Of a stretch of DNA of 10,535 nucleotides, positions 1 through 7,787 are shown one piece after another. How positions within the stretch are numbered: position 1 is the first letter of the stretch; each line of letters starts with the position of its first letter. The notes beneath the pieces are model-generated. The model was not told the origin of the DNA, did not search any database, and saw only the letters and a program-made list of their open reading frames with translations. The translations under genes and the position numbers were made by a program. Origin of the DNA: JBGCDD01 sp045105075 (lineage in GTDB: Bacteria; Pseudomonadota; Alphaproteobacteria; Rhodobacterales; Rhodobacteraceae). The stretch spans positions 1 to 10,535 of the forward strand of contig JBGCDD010000025.1 of NCBI GenBank assembly GCA_045105075.1, given 5' to 3'.

Positions 1-359
1 GCAAGTATCTGGAATGCTACACCATCGAGGCGATTGAAGAGGGCGACGACAAGATCGCCGCCTTGACCCGTGGCTCGATGCCGCGCAAAATGTTGGAACG
101 GATGTATCACGGCGAGCGCTTTCCCCCCAAGGTGGATGAAACCGGCCGTCTGGTTCTGCCCGCCAAGCTGCGCGGCAAGATCGAGTTGGGCAAAGAGGCG
201 TTTTTCATTGCGTCCGGTGACACGTTCCAGATCTGGAACCCCGGCACCTATGAGGCCGAAGAACTGTCCAAAACCGAGGCCTGGCTGGACGAGCATCCAG
301 AAGACTTCGATCCGCTGATGTATCTCGAAGGGATCCCCGACCCCACAGCGGAGGCGTGA
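1..359 (+). CDS. mraZ: Transcriptional regulator MraZ (5' partial)
   Basis: MraZ is a DNA-binding protein of the SpoVT-AbrB fold. In characterised bacteria it binds repeats upstream of its own gene and regulates the dcw operon. The reading frame is open from position 3 with no stop before the window edge, so the gene starts outside the window; 118 codons are visible. The first visible residues (KYLECYT) match the end of the first AbrB half. The second half is clear: a VDETGRLVLPAKLR motif at 132-173, then a segment ending in FQIWNPGTY. From recalled Rhodobacteraceae homologues about 50 N-terminal residues are missing. A TTG at 63 lies in frame but is internal, since the conserved sequence continues upstream of it. 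The operon promoter and MraZ-binding repeats would lie upstream and cannot be seen. The stop is 4 bases from rsmH. The family call is very secure; the regulatory role is known from other bacteria only. Confidence 0.95.
   Translation, partial: KYLECYTIEAIEEGDDKIAALTRGSMPRKMLERMYHGERFPPKVDETGRLVLPAKLRGKIELGKEAFFIASGDTFQIWNPGTYEAEELSKTEAWLDEHPEDFDPLMYLEGIPDPTAEA
350..354 (+). promoter_or_regulatory. Ribosome binding site of rsmH
   Basis: GGAGG lies inside the last codons of mraZ, 9 bases before the ATG at 364. It supports that start for rsmH and suggests that translation of the two genes is coupled. Confidence 0.7.
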
Positions 360-363
360 GCCC

Positions 364-1350
364 ATGACTGGCGCGGTGCGCCCGGACGACCAAGACCCCC
401 ATATTCCGGTTCTGTTGCGCCCTTTGCTGGAGGCGGTTTCGCCGGTCTCGGGTGTTTGGCTGGATGGCACCTTTGGCGGGGGCGGCTATACGCGCGGCTT
501 GCTTGACGCGGGCGCGGCGCAGGTTATCGCCGTTGACCGCGACCCGCTGGCGTTCGAATTGGCGGCCCCCTGGATGCACGCATATGGCGAACGGCTGATG
601 GCGCAACCCGGTGTGTTTTCGCAAATGGACGCCTATGGTCAGGATCTGGATGGTGTGGTGCTCGATCTTGGCGTGTCCTCGATGCAGCTTGATCTGGCCG
701 AACGTGGTTTTTCGTTCATGAAGGACGGCCCCTTGGACATGCGCATGTCGCAATCGGGGACTTCGGCGGCCGATATCGTCAACACCGCCAGCGCTGAGAC
801 GATCGCCGACATTCTGTTTCATTTTGGCGAAGAGCGTGCCAGCCGGCGCATCGCGCGCGCCATCATTGCCGCGCGCCCCCTTAGCACAACACTGGAGCTG
901 GCCAAGGTTATCGAATCTTGTTTGCCGCGTCCTAAACCCGGTCAAAGCCATCCTGCCACGCGCAGCTTTCAAGCGCTGCGTATTGCGGTGAACGCAGAAT
1001 ATGATGAGCTTTTTCAGGGTCTTATGGCGGCGGAACGGGCGTTGAAGCCCGGCGGTAAACTGGCCGCGGTCACCTTTCATTCGATCGAGGACCGCATGGT
1101 CAAACGCTTTTTGACCGCGCGGTCTGGGCAGGGCGGGCGCGCCAACCGCTATGCCCCCGAGACCGTTGAAAACCCGGCCCAATTCACTGTCACCAGCCGC
1201 AAAGCGATCAGCGCCGATGCAGATGAATTGGCGCAAAACCCACGGTCGCGCTCGGCCAAGTTGCGCGTGGCCACACGCACCGACGCGCCTGCAGGGATGA
1301 TCGATGCCAAAGCCCTCGCCATGCCGCAATTGAAAGAGCCTGTGATATGA
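364..1350 (+). CDS. rsmH: 16S rRNA (cytosine-1402-N4)-methyltransferase RsmH
   Basis: RsmH (MraW) uses S-adenosylmethionine to methylate N4 of C1402 in 16S rRNA, in the decoding centre of the small ribosomal subunit. The 328-residue length is close to the E. coli protein (313). Motifs in order: HIPVL (13-17), the SAM-binding loop DGTFGGGGYT (34-43), DRDP (58-61), DLGVSSMQLD (101-110), GFSF (115-118), HPATRSFQALRIAVN (196-210), HSIEDR (239-244) and the C-terminal NPRSRSAKLRVA (292-303). All are hallmarks of the family and none is missing. It is the second gene of the dcw operon, its usual place. The ATG at 364 is favoured by a GGAGG 9 bases upstream and by the short distance to the HIPVL block. 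The stop overlaps the ftsL start in an ATGA (1347-1350), so the two genes are probably translationally coupled. The call is very secure. Confidence 0.98.
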   Translation: MTGAVRPDDQDPHIPVLLRPLLEAVSPVSGVWLDGTFGGGGYTRGLLDAGAAQVIAVDRDPLAFELAAPWMHAYGERLMAQPGVFSQMDAYGQDLDGVVLDLGVSSMQLDLAERGFSFMKDGPLDMRMSQSGTSAADIVNTASAETIADILFHFGEERASRRIARAIIAARPLSTTLELAKVIESCLPRPKPGQSHPATRSFQALRIAVNAEYDELFQGLMAAERALKPGGKLAAVTFHSIEDRMVKRFLTARSGQGGRANRYAPETVENPAQFTVTSRKAISADADELAQNPRSRSAKLRVATRTDAPAGMIDAKALAMPQLKEPVI

Positions 1351-1691
1351 AATCTCTGATTTATGTGTTGACCGCGCTGGCGGTATTTGGCCTTGCGTTC
1401 TGGGCCTACCGCGAAAACTATGCCACGCAACGGGTGCTCAGCGACACGCAAGAGCTGCAACGCGGCATCGGAGCGGCCCAAGTGCGCCTGTCTGTGTTGC
1501 GCGCGGAATGGGCCTATCTGAACCGTCCGGACCGGCTGCGCGAACTGGCGGAACTGAACTTTGACCGCCTCGGCCTGTTGCCGTTGCGCCCCGATCAATT
1601 TGGCCGCGTCGATGAGGTTGGTTTCCCCGCCGATCCGTTGCTGGATCTCAGCAACGCGGTTGATGTGGCCAATACTGGAGACAGCCAATGA
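1347..1691 (+). CDS. ftsL: Cell division protein FtsL
   Basis: This is a 114-residue bitopic membrane protein. In other bacteria FtsL forms a complex with FtsB and FtsQ and helps activate the septal synthase FtsW-FtsI. A hydrophobic segment at about residues 3-20 is the single membrane anchor. Residues about 24-58 form a heptad-like, charged and leucine-rich periplasmic coiled coil. A conserved LRAEWAYLNRPDRL block follows (51-64) and is characteristic of alphaproteobacterial FtsL. The C-terminal 40 residues are less conserved and proline-containing. FtsL is poorly conserved in general, so the call rests on size, topology, this block and the position between rsmH and ftsI. Both ends overlap their neighbours by ATGA (with rsmH at 1347-1350 and ftsI at 1688-1691), implying coupled translation. 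A weak GAAAGAG lies upstream of the start. Confidence 0.93.
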   Translation: MKSLIYVLTALAVFGLAFWAYRENYATQRVLSDTQELQRGIGAAQVRLSVLRAEWAYLNRPDRLRELAELNFDRLGLLPLRPDQFGRVDEVGFPADPLLDLSNAVDVANTGDSQ

Positions 1692-3475
1692 TCCGCGCGC
1701 CGCTGCGCCCGCTGGCGCGCATTTTGCCAGCCCGTGACAAAGGCGAAAACCCCGATCACATCGAGCGTGAAAATATCCGTCAGCGCCACGAACATATGCA
1801 AGACCGCCTGCGCGCGCGCGCGGAAGGGCGGTTGTTGCTGTTGGGGCTATTCTTTTTGTGCGCCTTTGGTGTGGTCGGCGGGCGCATGGGGCTGATGGCC
1901 ACGTCGGATCCGGTGGAACCGCTGGCCAGCGCCCAAGGGGCGGTGATCGCAAATCAACGCGGCGATATCGTGGACCGGCACGGGCGTATTCTGGCGACCA
2001 ATTTCGACACTCATTCGCTTTATGCCCAACCGCCTTTCCTGATCGATGCCAAGGCCGCCGCCAAAGGTCTGATCGAAGTGTTCCCCGATCTCGACGAAGA
2101 GCGGTTGATCAAGGATTTCACCGGCAAGCGCAAATTCGTCTGGATCAAGAAAAAAATCAGCCCCGAGCAAAAACAAGCGGTGCATGACATTGGCGACCCC
2201 GGCCTGGTGTTTGGCCCGCGCGAGATGCGCCTTTATCCCAACGGACGGCTGGCCGCGCATGTGATGGGCGGCGCGTCTTTCGGCAAAGAGGGCGTGAACG
2301 CCGCCGAGGTCATTGGTGTCGCCGGCGTGGAAAAGCAGTTTGACGCCTACTTGCGCGATCCGGCCAATGGCGGCGCGCCGCTGGAATTGTCGCTTGATCT
2401 GACCGTGCAGGCCGCCACCGAGCGGGTGCTTTACGGCGGCATGAAGCTGATGAATGCCAAAGGCGCGACCAGCATTTTGATGGATGTGCACACCGGCGAA
2501 GTGATTTCCGTGGTGTCGTTGCCCGATTTTGACCCCAACCAACGTCCGCGCCCGCCTGTTTCGGGTGATGATCCGTCGGTCTCACCGCTGTTCAATCGCG
2601 CAGTGCAGGGGGTTTACGAACTGGGCTCGACCTTCAAGATCTTCACTGCCGCGCAGGCCATTGATCTGGGGCTGGTCAACGCCGATACGATCATCGACAT
2701 TCGCGGCCCGCTGCGGTGGGGCAAACACACCATCCGTGATTTCCGTAACTATGGCAAAGAGTTATCGGTGAGCAAGATCCTGGTCAAATCCTCGAACATT
2801 GGCACCGCGCGGTTGGCTCAACAGATTGGGGTCAAACGCCAGCGCGAGTTTCTGACGGCTCTTGGCATGCTGGAACCGACCCCGTTCGAAATCGTTGAGG
2901 CGCGCGGCGGCAAGCCATTGCTGCCGCCCAACTGGTCGGAACTGTCGACGATGACCATCTCTTATGGTCACGGGCTGTCGACCAGTCCGATGCACCTGGC
3001 CGCCGGTTATGCCGCGATTGCAAACGGAGGTCACTACGTCAGCCCGACAATCCTGAAACAGGACGGCCCGCAACATGGGCCGCGCGTGATGTCGGCCCCG
3101 GCGGCAGCGGCTGCGCGCACCATGTTGCGCAAGGTCGTGACCGAAGGCACCGCGTCCATGGGTGAGGTCCCCGGCTATGCGGTTGGCGGCAAAACCGGCA
3201 CCGCTGACAAGCCCAAAGCGCGCGGCGGCGGTTATTACGAGGACAAGGTGATTGCCACGTTCGCCACGTTGTTTCCCGCCCACGCGCCGAAATATGTGCT
3301 GGTTGTCACGCTTGACGAACCCTCCGAGAACTCGGGCGAAAAACCGCGCCGCACCGCCGGCTGGACTGCCGTTCCGGTTGCCGCCGAACTGATCGCGCGG
3401 GTTGCCCCGTTACTGGGCCTCAGACCTGATATTGAACCCGGACAGCTGGCTGATATAACCCTGACGTCAAACTGA
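1688..3475 (+). CDS. ftsI: Septal peptidoglycan transpeptidase FtsI (PBP3)
   Basis: FtsI is the class B penicillin-binding protein that cross-links peptidoglycan at the division site, working with the glycosyltransferase FtsW. It has 595 residues, close to E. coli FtsI (588). A basic cytoplasmic tail of about 47 residues precedes one membrane helix at about 48-67. The dimerisation (pedestal) domain begins with the conserved RGDIVDRHGRILATN block (91-105). The transpeptidase domain carries all three active-site motifs: STFK with nucleophile Ser314 and Lys317, SSN (368-370) and KTG (502-504). The ATG at 1688 overlaps the ftsL stop as ATGA, with GGAG at 1677-1680 seven bases before it. A non-catalytic, proline-containing tail follows KTG. 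The protein would be a beta-lactam target. The cytoplasmic tail is longer than in E. coli; I infer this is a lineage trait. The neighbouring ftsL supports a divisome role over an elongation (PBP2) role. Confidence 0.97.
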   Translation: MIRAPLRPLARILPARDKGENPDHIERENIRQRHEHMQDRLRARAEGRLLLLGLFFLCAFGVVGGRMGLMATSDPVEPLASAQGAVIANQRGDIVDRHGRILATNFDTHSLYAQPPFLIDAKAAAKGLIEVFPDLDEERLIKDFTGKRKFVWIKKKISPEQKQAVHDIGDPGLVFGPREMRLYPNGRLAAHVMGGASFGKEGVNAAEVIGVAGVEKQFDAYLRDPANGGAPLELSLDLTVQAATERVLYGGMKLMNAKGATSILMDVHTGEVISVVSLPDFDPNQRPRPPVSGDDPSVSPLFNRAVQGVYELGSTFKIFTAAQAIDLGLVNADTIIDIRGPLRWGKHTIRDFRNYGKELSVSKILVKSSNIGTARLAQQIGVKRQREFLTALGMLEPTPFEIVEARGGKPLLPPNWSELSTMTISYGHGLSTSPMHLAAGYAAIANGGHYVSPTILKQDGPQHGPRVMSAPAAAAARTMLRKVVTEGTASMGEVPGYAVGGKTGTADKPKARGGGYYEDKVIATFATLFPAHAPKYVLVVTLDEPSENSGEKPRRTAGWTAVPVAAELIARVAPLLGLRPDIEPGQLADITLTSN

Positions 3476-3499
3476 GGTTAACGGGGCAGGCGAGCACAC

Positions 3500-4993
3500 A
3501 TGGTATACCCCTATATTGCGCCCAAACAGACGCTGTCCCAACTGGGTTTGACGGCGATGGGCGGACGCGATCCGTTGATCAGCGGGCTTGCGGTCGACAG
3601 CCGCGACGTGGCGCCGGGATTTTTGTTTGCCGCGCTTCCGGGCACGCGGGTGCATGGCGGGGACTATATCCAATATGCGCTGCGTATGGAGGCCAGCGCG
3701 ATCCTGACAGATGCCAAAGGCGCCGAGATTGCGCACGACGTTTTGGCCAAATCGGACGCCGCGCTGATTGTTCACCCAGACCCGCGCCAGGCTTTGGCGT
3801 TTACTGCGGCGTTGTGGTTTGGCAAGCAACCCGCCGTGATGGCTGCGGTCACTGGCACCAATGGCAAGACCTCTATTGCCAGCTTTTTGCGCCAGATCTG
3901 GATGGGGTTGGGCCACGGCGCGGTCAATCTGGGCACCACTGGGGTTGAAGGCGCGTGGTCCGCCCCGCTGGCCCACACAACGCCCGAGCCGATCACCTTG
4001 CACCGCACTTTGGCCGAAGCCTGCGCCCATGATATCACACACGCCGCGATGGAGGCGTCCTCGCATGGGCTGGAACAGCGCCGCCTTGACGCGGTGCAAT
4101 TGCAGGCGGCGGGGTTTTCGAATTTCACGCAGGACCATCTGGATTACCACGACAGCTTTGAGGCCTATTTCGAGGCCAAGGCCGGTCTGTTCCGTCGGGT
4201 GCTGTCCGAAGACGGCACGGCGGTGATCAACCTTGACGATGCGCGCGGCGCCGAAATCCGCGCCATTGCGGCGGCGCGCGGGCAAAAGATCATCACAACG
4301 GGGCAGGGGCTGGGCGATCTGAACCTGCTCAACCAGCGATTTGATTCCACCGGCCAGGACATCCGCTTTAGCTGGAAAGGCACGCCGCACACCGCGCGTC
4401 TGGCGCTGATCGGCGGTTTTCAGGCGCAAAATGTGCTGCTGGCCTGTGGGCTGGCCATTGCTTGCGGTGCGGCTCCGGTCGATGTGTTTGCGGTGCTGGC
4501 GAACCTGCGCACTGTGCGCGGGCGCATGGATCTGGCCGCGCGCCGGGTCAATGGCGCGTCGGTCTTTGTCGATTACGCCCACACCCCTGATGCGGTGGCC
4601 ACCGCGCTCAAGGCGTTGCGCCCGCATGTGATGGGCAATTTGGTGGCCATTGTTGGCGCCGGTGGCGACCGTGATCCGGGCAAGCGCCCGTTGATGGGTA
4701 AGGCGGCGGCAGACAATGCAGATCTGGTCTTTGTCACCGACGACAACCCGCGTTCTGAAGTGCCCGAAGACATTCGCGCCGCCGTGCTGGCCGGCGCACC
4801 GGGCGCGCGGGATGTGGGCGACCGCGCCGAGGCGATTTTGCGCGGCGTCGACGCGCTTGGCCCGGGGGATGCGCTGTTGATTGCCGGCAAAGGCCACGAA
4901 ACTGGTCAGATCGTGGGCAATGCTATTTTGCCCTTTGACGACACCGAACAGGCCAGCGTCGCAGTTGCGGCCCTGGACGGAGGCATCGCATGA
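3500..4993 (+). CDS. murE: UDP-MurNAc-L-Ala-D-Glu:meso-DAP ligase MurE
   Basis: MurE is a cytoplasmic ATP-dependent ligase that adds the third amino acid to the UDP-MurNAc peptide. It has 497 residues, normal for the family. Seen in order: the N-terminal UDP-binding domain with VDSRDVAPG (32-40), the P-loop TGTNGKT (118-124), the UDP-MurNAc-contacting TTPEP (160-164), ASSHGLEQRR (186-195), a lysine in EAKAGLF (Lys227) at the usual site of the carbamylated lysine, VDYAHTPD (357-364) and DNPR (415-418). DNPR is the known signature for meso-diaminopimelate rather than lysine, so Gram-negative A1-gamma peptidoglycan is predicted. The gene follows ftsI after 24 bases, the widest gap in this operon. 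The ATG at 3500 has only a modest purine-rich site (CAGGCGAG at 3487-3494). The N terminus is the least certain part, but the conserved VDSR block begins only about 30 residues in, so a much later start is unlikely. Confidence 0.97.
   Translation: MVYPYIAPKQTLSQLGLTAMGGRDPLISGLAVDSRDVAPGFLFAALPGTRVHGGDYIQYALRMEASAILTDAKGAEIAHDVLAKSDAALIVHPDPRQALAFTAALWFGKQPAVMAAVTGTNGKTSIASFLRQIWMGLGHGAVNLGTTGVEGAWSAPLAHTTPEPITLHRTLAEACAHDITHAAMEASSHGLEQRRLDAVQLQAAGFSNFTQDHLDYHDSFEAYFEAKAGLFRRVLSEDGTAVINLDDARGAEIRAIAAARGQKIITTGQGLGDLNLLNQRFDSTGQDIRFSWKGTPHTARLALIGGFQAQNVLLACGLAIACGAAPVDVFAVLANLRTVRGRMDLAARRVNGASVFVDYAHTPDAVATALKALRPHVMGNLVAIVGAGGDRDPGKRPLMGKAAADNADLVFVTDDNPRSEVPEDIRAAVLAGAPGARDVGDRAEAILRGVDALGPGDALLIAGKGHETGQIVGNAILPFDDTEQASVAVAALDGGIA
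4979..4983 (+). promoter_or_regulatory. Ribosome binding site of murF
   Basis: GGAGG, within the last codons of murE and 6 bases before the ATG at 4990, fixes the murF start at the ATGA overlap. Confidence 0.7.
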
Positions 4994-6441
4994 GCGCCCC
5001 GCTGTGGCGTGCGAAAGACGCCGCCGAAGCCACGCAGGGCAGGGCCATTGGCCATTGGCAGGCCCACGGCGTGTCGATTGACACCCGCACGCTGGTGCCT
5101 GGCGATCTGTTTGTGGCTCTCAAGGATGTGCGCGACGGCCATGATTTTGTCGCCCAGGCGCTGGAAAAAGGCGCCGCCGCCGCCCTTGTCAGCCATATCC
5201 CCGAGGGTGTGCCCGAGGATGCGCCGTTGCTGGTGGTGCCCGATGTGCTGGGCGGGCTGGAAAATCTGGGCCGCGCCGCGCGTGCGCGCACCGAGGCGCG
5301 CATCGTGGCCATCACCGGCAGCGTTGGCAAAACCTCGACCAAGGAAATGCTGGCCGAAATGCTGGGCGATCAAGGGCGCACCCATGCCAGTGTGGCCAGC
5401 TACAACAACCATTGGGGTGTGCCGCTGACCCTAGCCCGCATGCCCGCCGACACCGAATTTGCGGTGATCGAAATCGGCATGAACCACCCCGGCGAAATCG
5501 CCCCCTTGTCGCGCCTGACGCGCCCGCATGTGGCGCTGATCACCACAGTTGCGCCGGCTCATCTTGAAGCGTTCGACGACATTGCCGCGATCGCTGTGGA
5601 AAAAGCCGCGATCCTGGATGGGCTTGAAATCGGCGGTGTGGCGGTGCTGAACAATGACATCGATACCGCCGCGATCCTGATGGCCAAAACCACCGATTGC
5701 CGCGTGCGCGATATTGGCTTTGGCGTGCATGGCTTTGATTTTGTGCTGAAATCTGTTGACCTGCGCGACGCCATCACCGTGGTGCAGGCGACTGCCCATG
5801 ATCAGCCGCTGCTGTTCAAGCTGGCCACGCGCGGGCGCCATTTTGCGATGAACGCACTGGGCGCGTTGGCCGCGGCCGAAGCCCTGGGCGCCGATCTTGC
5901 GCTTGCCGCACAGTCGCTGGGACGTTGGTCGCCATTTGTCGGGCGCGGCGTATGCGAAGTGATCACGCTGGACGCCGTTGACCCTGACCTCAGCTTTGAT
6001 CTGATCGATGACGCCTATAACGCCAACCCCGCTTCGATGGCCGCCGCGCTTGACGTTCTGGCCGCCAGCCCGGTACGCGACGCGACCGGACGCATCATCA
6101 AGGGGCGACGCATCGCGATTCTGGGCGATATGAAGGAACTCGGCCCCACTGGCCTTGATCTGCACCGCGATCTGGCAGAATTGCCCGCGATGGCCCAGAT
6201 CGATCGGGTGCACTGTATTGGTCCGTTGTCCAAGGCCCTGTTTGAAGCGCTGCCCGAGGCAAAACGCGGCAGTTGGCATGCCACCAGCGCCGAATTGGTG
6301 CCCGATCTGCGCCGCGCGATTGACGCCGGGGATGTGGTTCTGACCAAAGGTTCGCTCAGCATGAACATCGGACTGATCGTTGACGCCATTCGCAAAATGG
6401 GCCATTCCACTGCCATACAAGTGACACAAGATGATGAGTAG
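4990..6441 (+). CDS. murF: UDP-MurNAc-tripeptide:D-Ala-D-Ala ligase MurF
   Basis: MurF is a cytoplasmic ATP-dependent ligase that adds the D-alanyl-D-alanine dipeptide, completing the UDP-MurNAc pentapeptide that MraY uses. The 483 residues fit the family (E. coli 452). The N-terminal domain shows VSIDTRTLVPGDLFVAL (28-44). The central ATPase domain carries the P-loop TGSVGKTS (109-116), NNHWGVPLTL (139-148), EIGMNHPGEI (161-170) and the TTVAPAHLE block (185-193). The C-terminal domain shows DDAYNANPASM (340-350), a signature typical of MurF within the Mur ligases, and ILGDMKELG (377-385). The start overlaps the murE stop by ATGA. The gene ends 11 bases before mraY. D-Ala-D-Ala itself comes from Ddl, which is not in this window. 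The call is very secure. Confidence 0.97.
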   Translation: MSAPLWRAKDAAEATQGRAIGHWQAHGVSIDTRTLVPGDLFVALKDVRDGHDFVAQALEKGAAAALVSHIPEGVPEDAPLLVVPDVLGGLENLGRAARARTEARIVAITGSVGKTSTKEMLAEMLGDQGRTHASVASYNNHWGVPLTLARMPADTEFAVIEIGMNHPGEIAPLSRLTRPHVALITTVAPAHLEAFDDIAAIAVEKAAILDGLEIGGVAVLNNDIDTAAILMAKTTDCRVRDIGFGVHGFDFVLKSVDLRDAITVVQATAHDQPLLFKLATRGRHFAMNALGALAAAEALGADLALAAQSLGRWSPFVGRGVCEVITLDAVDPDLSFDLIDDAYNANPASMAAALDVLAASPVRDATGRIIKGRRIAILGDMKELGPTGLDLHRDLAELPAMAQIDRVHCIGPLSKALFEALPEAKRGSWHATSAELVPDLRRAIDAGDVVLTKGSLSMNIGLIVDAIRKMGHSTAIQVTQDDE

Positions 6442-6452
6442 GACCGGCTGAA

Positions 6453-7535
6453 ATGCTCTATTGGTTGACCGCGCTGTCCGATGGGGGCGATTTTTTCAAC
6501 CTTTTCCGCTACATCACGTTTCGCGCCGGTGGCGCCTTTATGACCGCGCTGATCTTTGGATTTCTGTTCGGTCGTCCGCTGATTGCGGTGCTGCGCCGCA
6601 CCCAGGGCAAAGGCCAACCGATTCGCGATGATGGCCCCGAGGGCCATTTCATCAAAGCCGGCACGCCCACCATGGGCGGTTTGCTGATTGTGGGCGCGCT
6701 GCTGACGTCGACGCTGCTGTGGGCGCGGCTGGACAATCCGTTTGTGTGGCTGGTGCTGTTTGTCACCATGGCCTTTGCGATGATCGGGTTCGCCGATGAT
6801 TATGCCAAAGTGTCCAAGCAAAACACATCCGGCGTATCGGGACGTGTGCGCCTTGTGCTGGGCATTGTTATTGCCGGGCTCGCCGCGTGGTGGGCCGCGC
6901 GCTATCACCCCGAAGCCTTGCAAAACCAACTGGCGCTGCCGGTGTTCAAAGACACGCTGATCAACCTTGGCTATTTCTACATCCCGTTTTGCATCTGCGT
7001 CATTGTGGGCTCGGCCAATGCGGTGAACCTGACCGATGGGCTGGATGGGTTGGCCATCATGCCGGTGATGATCGCCGCCTCGACGCTGGGCGTGATTGCC
7101 TATGCGGTGGGTCGCGTCGACTTTACCGAATATCTCGATGTGCATTACGTGCCGGGAACCGGCGAGATCCTGATTTTCACGGCCGCTCTGTTTGGCGGGG
7201 GCTTGGGCTTTTTGTGGTACAACGCGCCGCCCGCCGCCGTGTTCATGGGCGACACCGGATCGCTCGCCCTGGGCGGCGCCCTGGGCGCTATCGCCATCGC
7301 CACCAAGCACGAGCTGGTTCTGGCCATCGTCGGAGGCCTCTTCGTGGTCGAGGCGCTGTCGGTGATCATTCAGGTGCTTTATTTCAAATCCACCGGCAAA
7401 CGCGTGTTCCTGATGGCCCCGATCCACCACCACTACGAGAAAAAGGGTTGGGCCGAGCCACAAATCGTCATCCGTTTCTGGATCATCTCGCTCATTCTGG
7501 CGATGATCGGACTGGCCACATTGAAAGTCCGCTGA
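6453..7535 (+). CDS. mraY: Phospho-MurNAc-pentapeptide transferase MraY
   Basis: MraY is an integral inner-membrane enzyme that moves phospho-MurNAc-pentapeptide from UDP to undecaprenyl phosphate, making lipid I. The 360 residues match the family (E. coli 360). About ten hydrophobic helices can be drawn, the first near 25-45 and the last near 338-358. Key motifs: IRDDGPEGHFIKAGTPTMGG (57-76), the metal-binding FADDY (113-117, Asp115 and Asp116), NLTDGLDG (182-189), FMGDTGS (264-270, Asp267) and the cytoplasmic histidine triplet in APIHHHYEKKGWAE (325-327). Each acidic and histidine residue known from Aquifex MraY has a counterpart. An AGGA overlapping the murF stop (6440-6443) is the likely ribosome site, 9 bases before the ATG. 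It is the last + strand gene in the window. In most relatives I know, murD would follow directly, but here two genes on the opposite strand converge on it. Confidence 0.98.
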   Translation: MLYWLTALSDGGDFFNLFRYITFRAGGAFMTALIFGFLFGRPLIAVLRRTQGKGQPIRDDGPEGHFIKAGTPTMGGLLIVGALLTSTLLWARLDNPFVWLVLFVTMAFAMIGFADDYAKVSKQNTSGVSGRVRLVLGIVIAGLAAWWAARYHPEALQNQLALPVFKDTLINLGYFYIPFCICVIVGSANAVNLTDGLDGLAIMPVMIAASTLGVIAYAVGRVDFTEYLDVHYVPGTGEILIFTAALFGGGLGFLWYNAPPAAVFMGDTGSLALGGALGAIAIATKHELVLAIVGGLFVVEALSVIIQVLYFKSTGKRVFLMAPIHHHYEKKGWAEPQIVIRFWIISLILAMIGLATLKVR

Positions 7536-7787
7536 GGTTTCGGCGCAACCATCAAAAGTGCGCGGCAATCGGGTGGTCTTGCACGCCCACATCCTGTGCA
7601 GGGGCAGCCGCCATATGACAGGTTGCGTTTGACCAAAATGGTCCGGCCAAACGGGGCCACGGGCCAGCATGTATCCAGCTTTGAAACGAGACGCACATCA
7701 CAAAAAGACGTCGTCCCATAAAAAAGGGACCGGCCAAAGCAATGACCGGTCCCGTCTTGATTGAGCGCATGCGTCTCGGCAAAAGCC
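7536..7787. other. Intergenic region between convergent mraY and SBP genes
   Basis: These 252 bases separate two converging transcripts. I see no recognisable gene. Open frames exist on the minus strand (for example 7552-7782), but they run through the terminator hairpin and translate to no familiar protein. No tRNA-like or other structured RNA was recognised. The part from 7720 to 7753 is a minus-strand terminator. No hairpin followed by a T-run was found for the plus-strand dcw transcript, so mraY may end by Rho or read into the opposing genes. A few short inverted repeats are present (for example CGCAACC at 7544-7550 with GGTTGCG at 7621-7627) and are unremarkable. No remnant of murD was recognised. 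Confidence 0.6.
7720..7753 (-). terminator. Rho-independent terminator of the minus-strand operon
   Basis: Read on the minus strand, GGGACCGG (7753-7746) pairs perfectly with CCGGTCCC (7733-7726). Three more pairs (one G-T) close a 6-base loop, giving an 11-bp stem. Six T residues (7725-7720) follow at once. This is a classic intrinsic terminator, placed 34 bases after the stop of the substrate-binding protein gene. On the plus strand the same stem lacks a T-run, so it is probably directional. Confidence 0.9.

Noticed and set aside
63..65. TTG as the start codon of mraZ
   Set aside because: The frame is open to the window edge and the residues before it (KYLECYTIEAIEEGDDK) are conserved MraZ sequence, so the true start is upstream of the window.
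205..1329. Long minus-strand open frame (374 codons) opposite rsmH
   Set aside because: The plus strand here encodes RsmH with every family motif. The antisense frame is open because of GC-rich codon third positions and shows no recognisable domain.
3467..4897. Long minus-strand open frame (476 codons) opposite murE
   Set aside because: It mirrors the real murE gene. Its translation is rich in Arg, His and Gln, typical of antisense frames in high-GC DNA, and has no known motif.
7544..7627. Inverted repeat CGCAACC / GGTTGCG after mraY
   Set aside because: It is only 7 bp with a 70-base spacer and no T-run, so it is compatible with chance.
6015..7670. Minus-strand open frame of 551 codons spanning murF, mraY and part of the intergenic region
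   Set aside because: Both sense genes are certain. The translation is low in hydrophobic residues and looks like an antisense artefact.
7552..7782. Possible 76-residue minus-strand protein in the intergenic region
   Set aside because: It would contain the intrinsic terminator of the upstream gene within its own coding sequence, and I see no convincing ribosome site or familiar motif.
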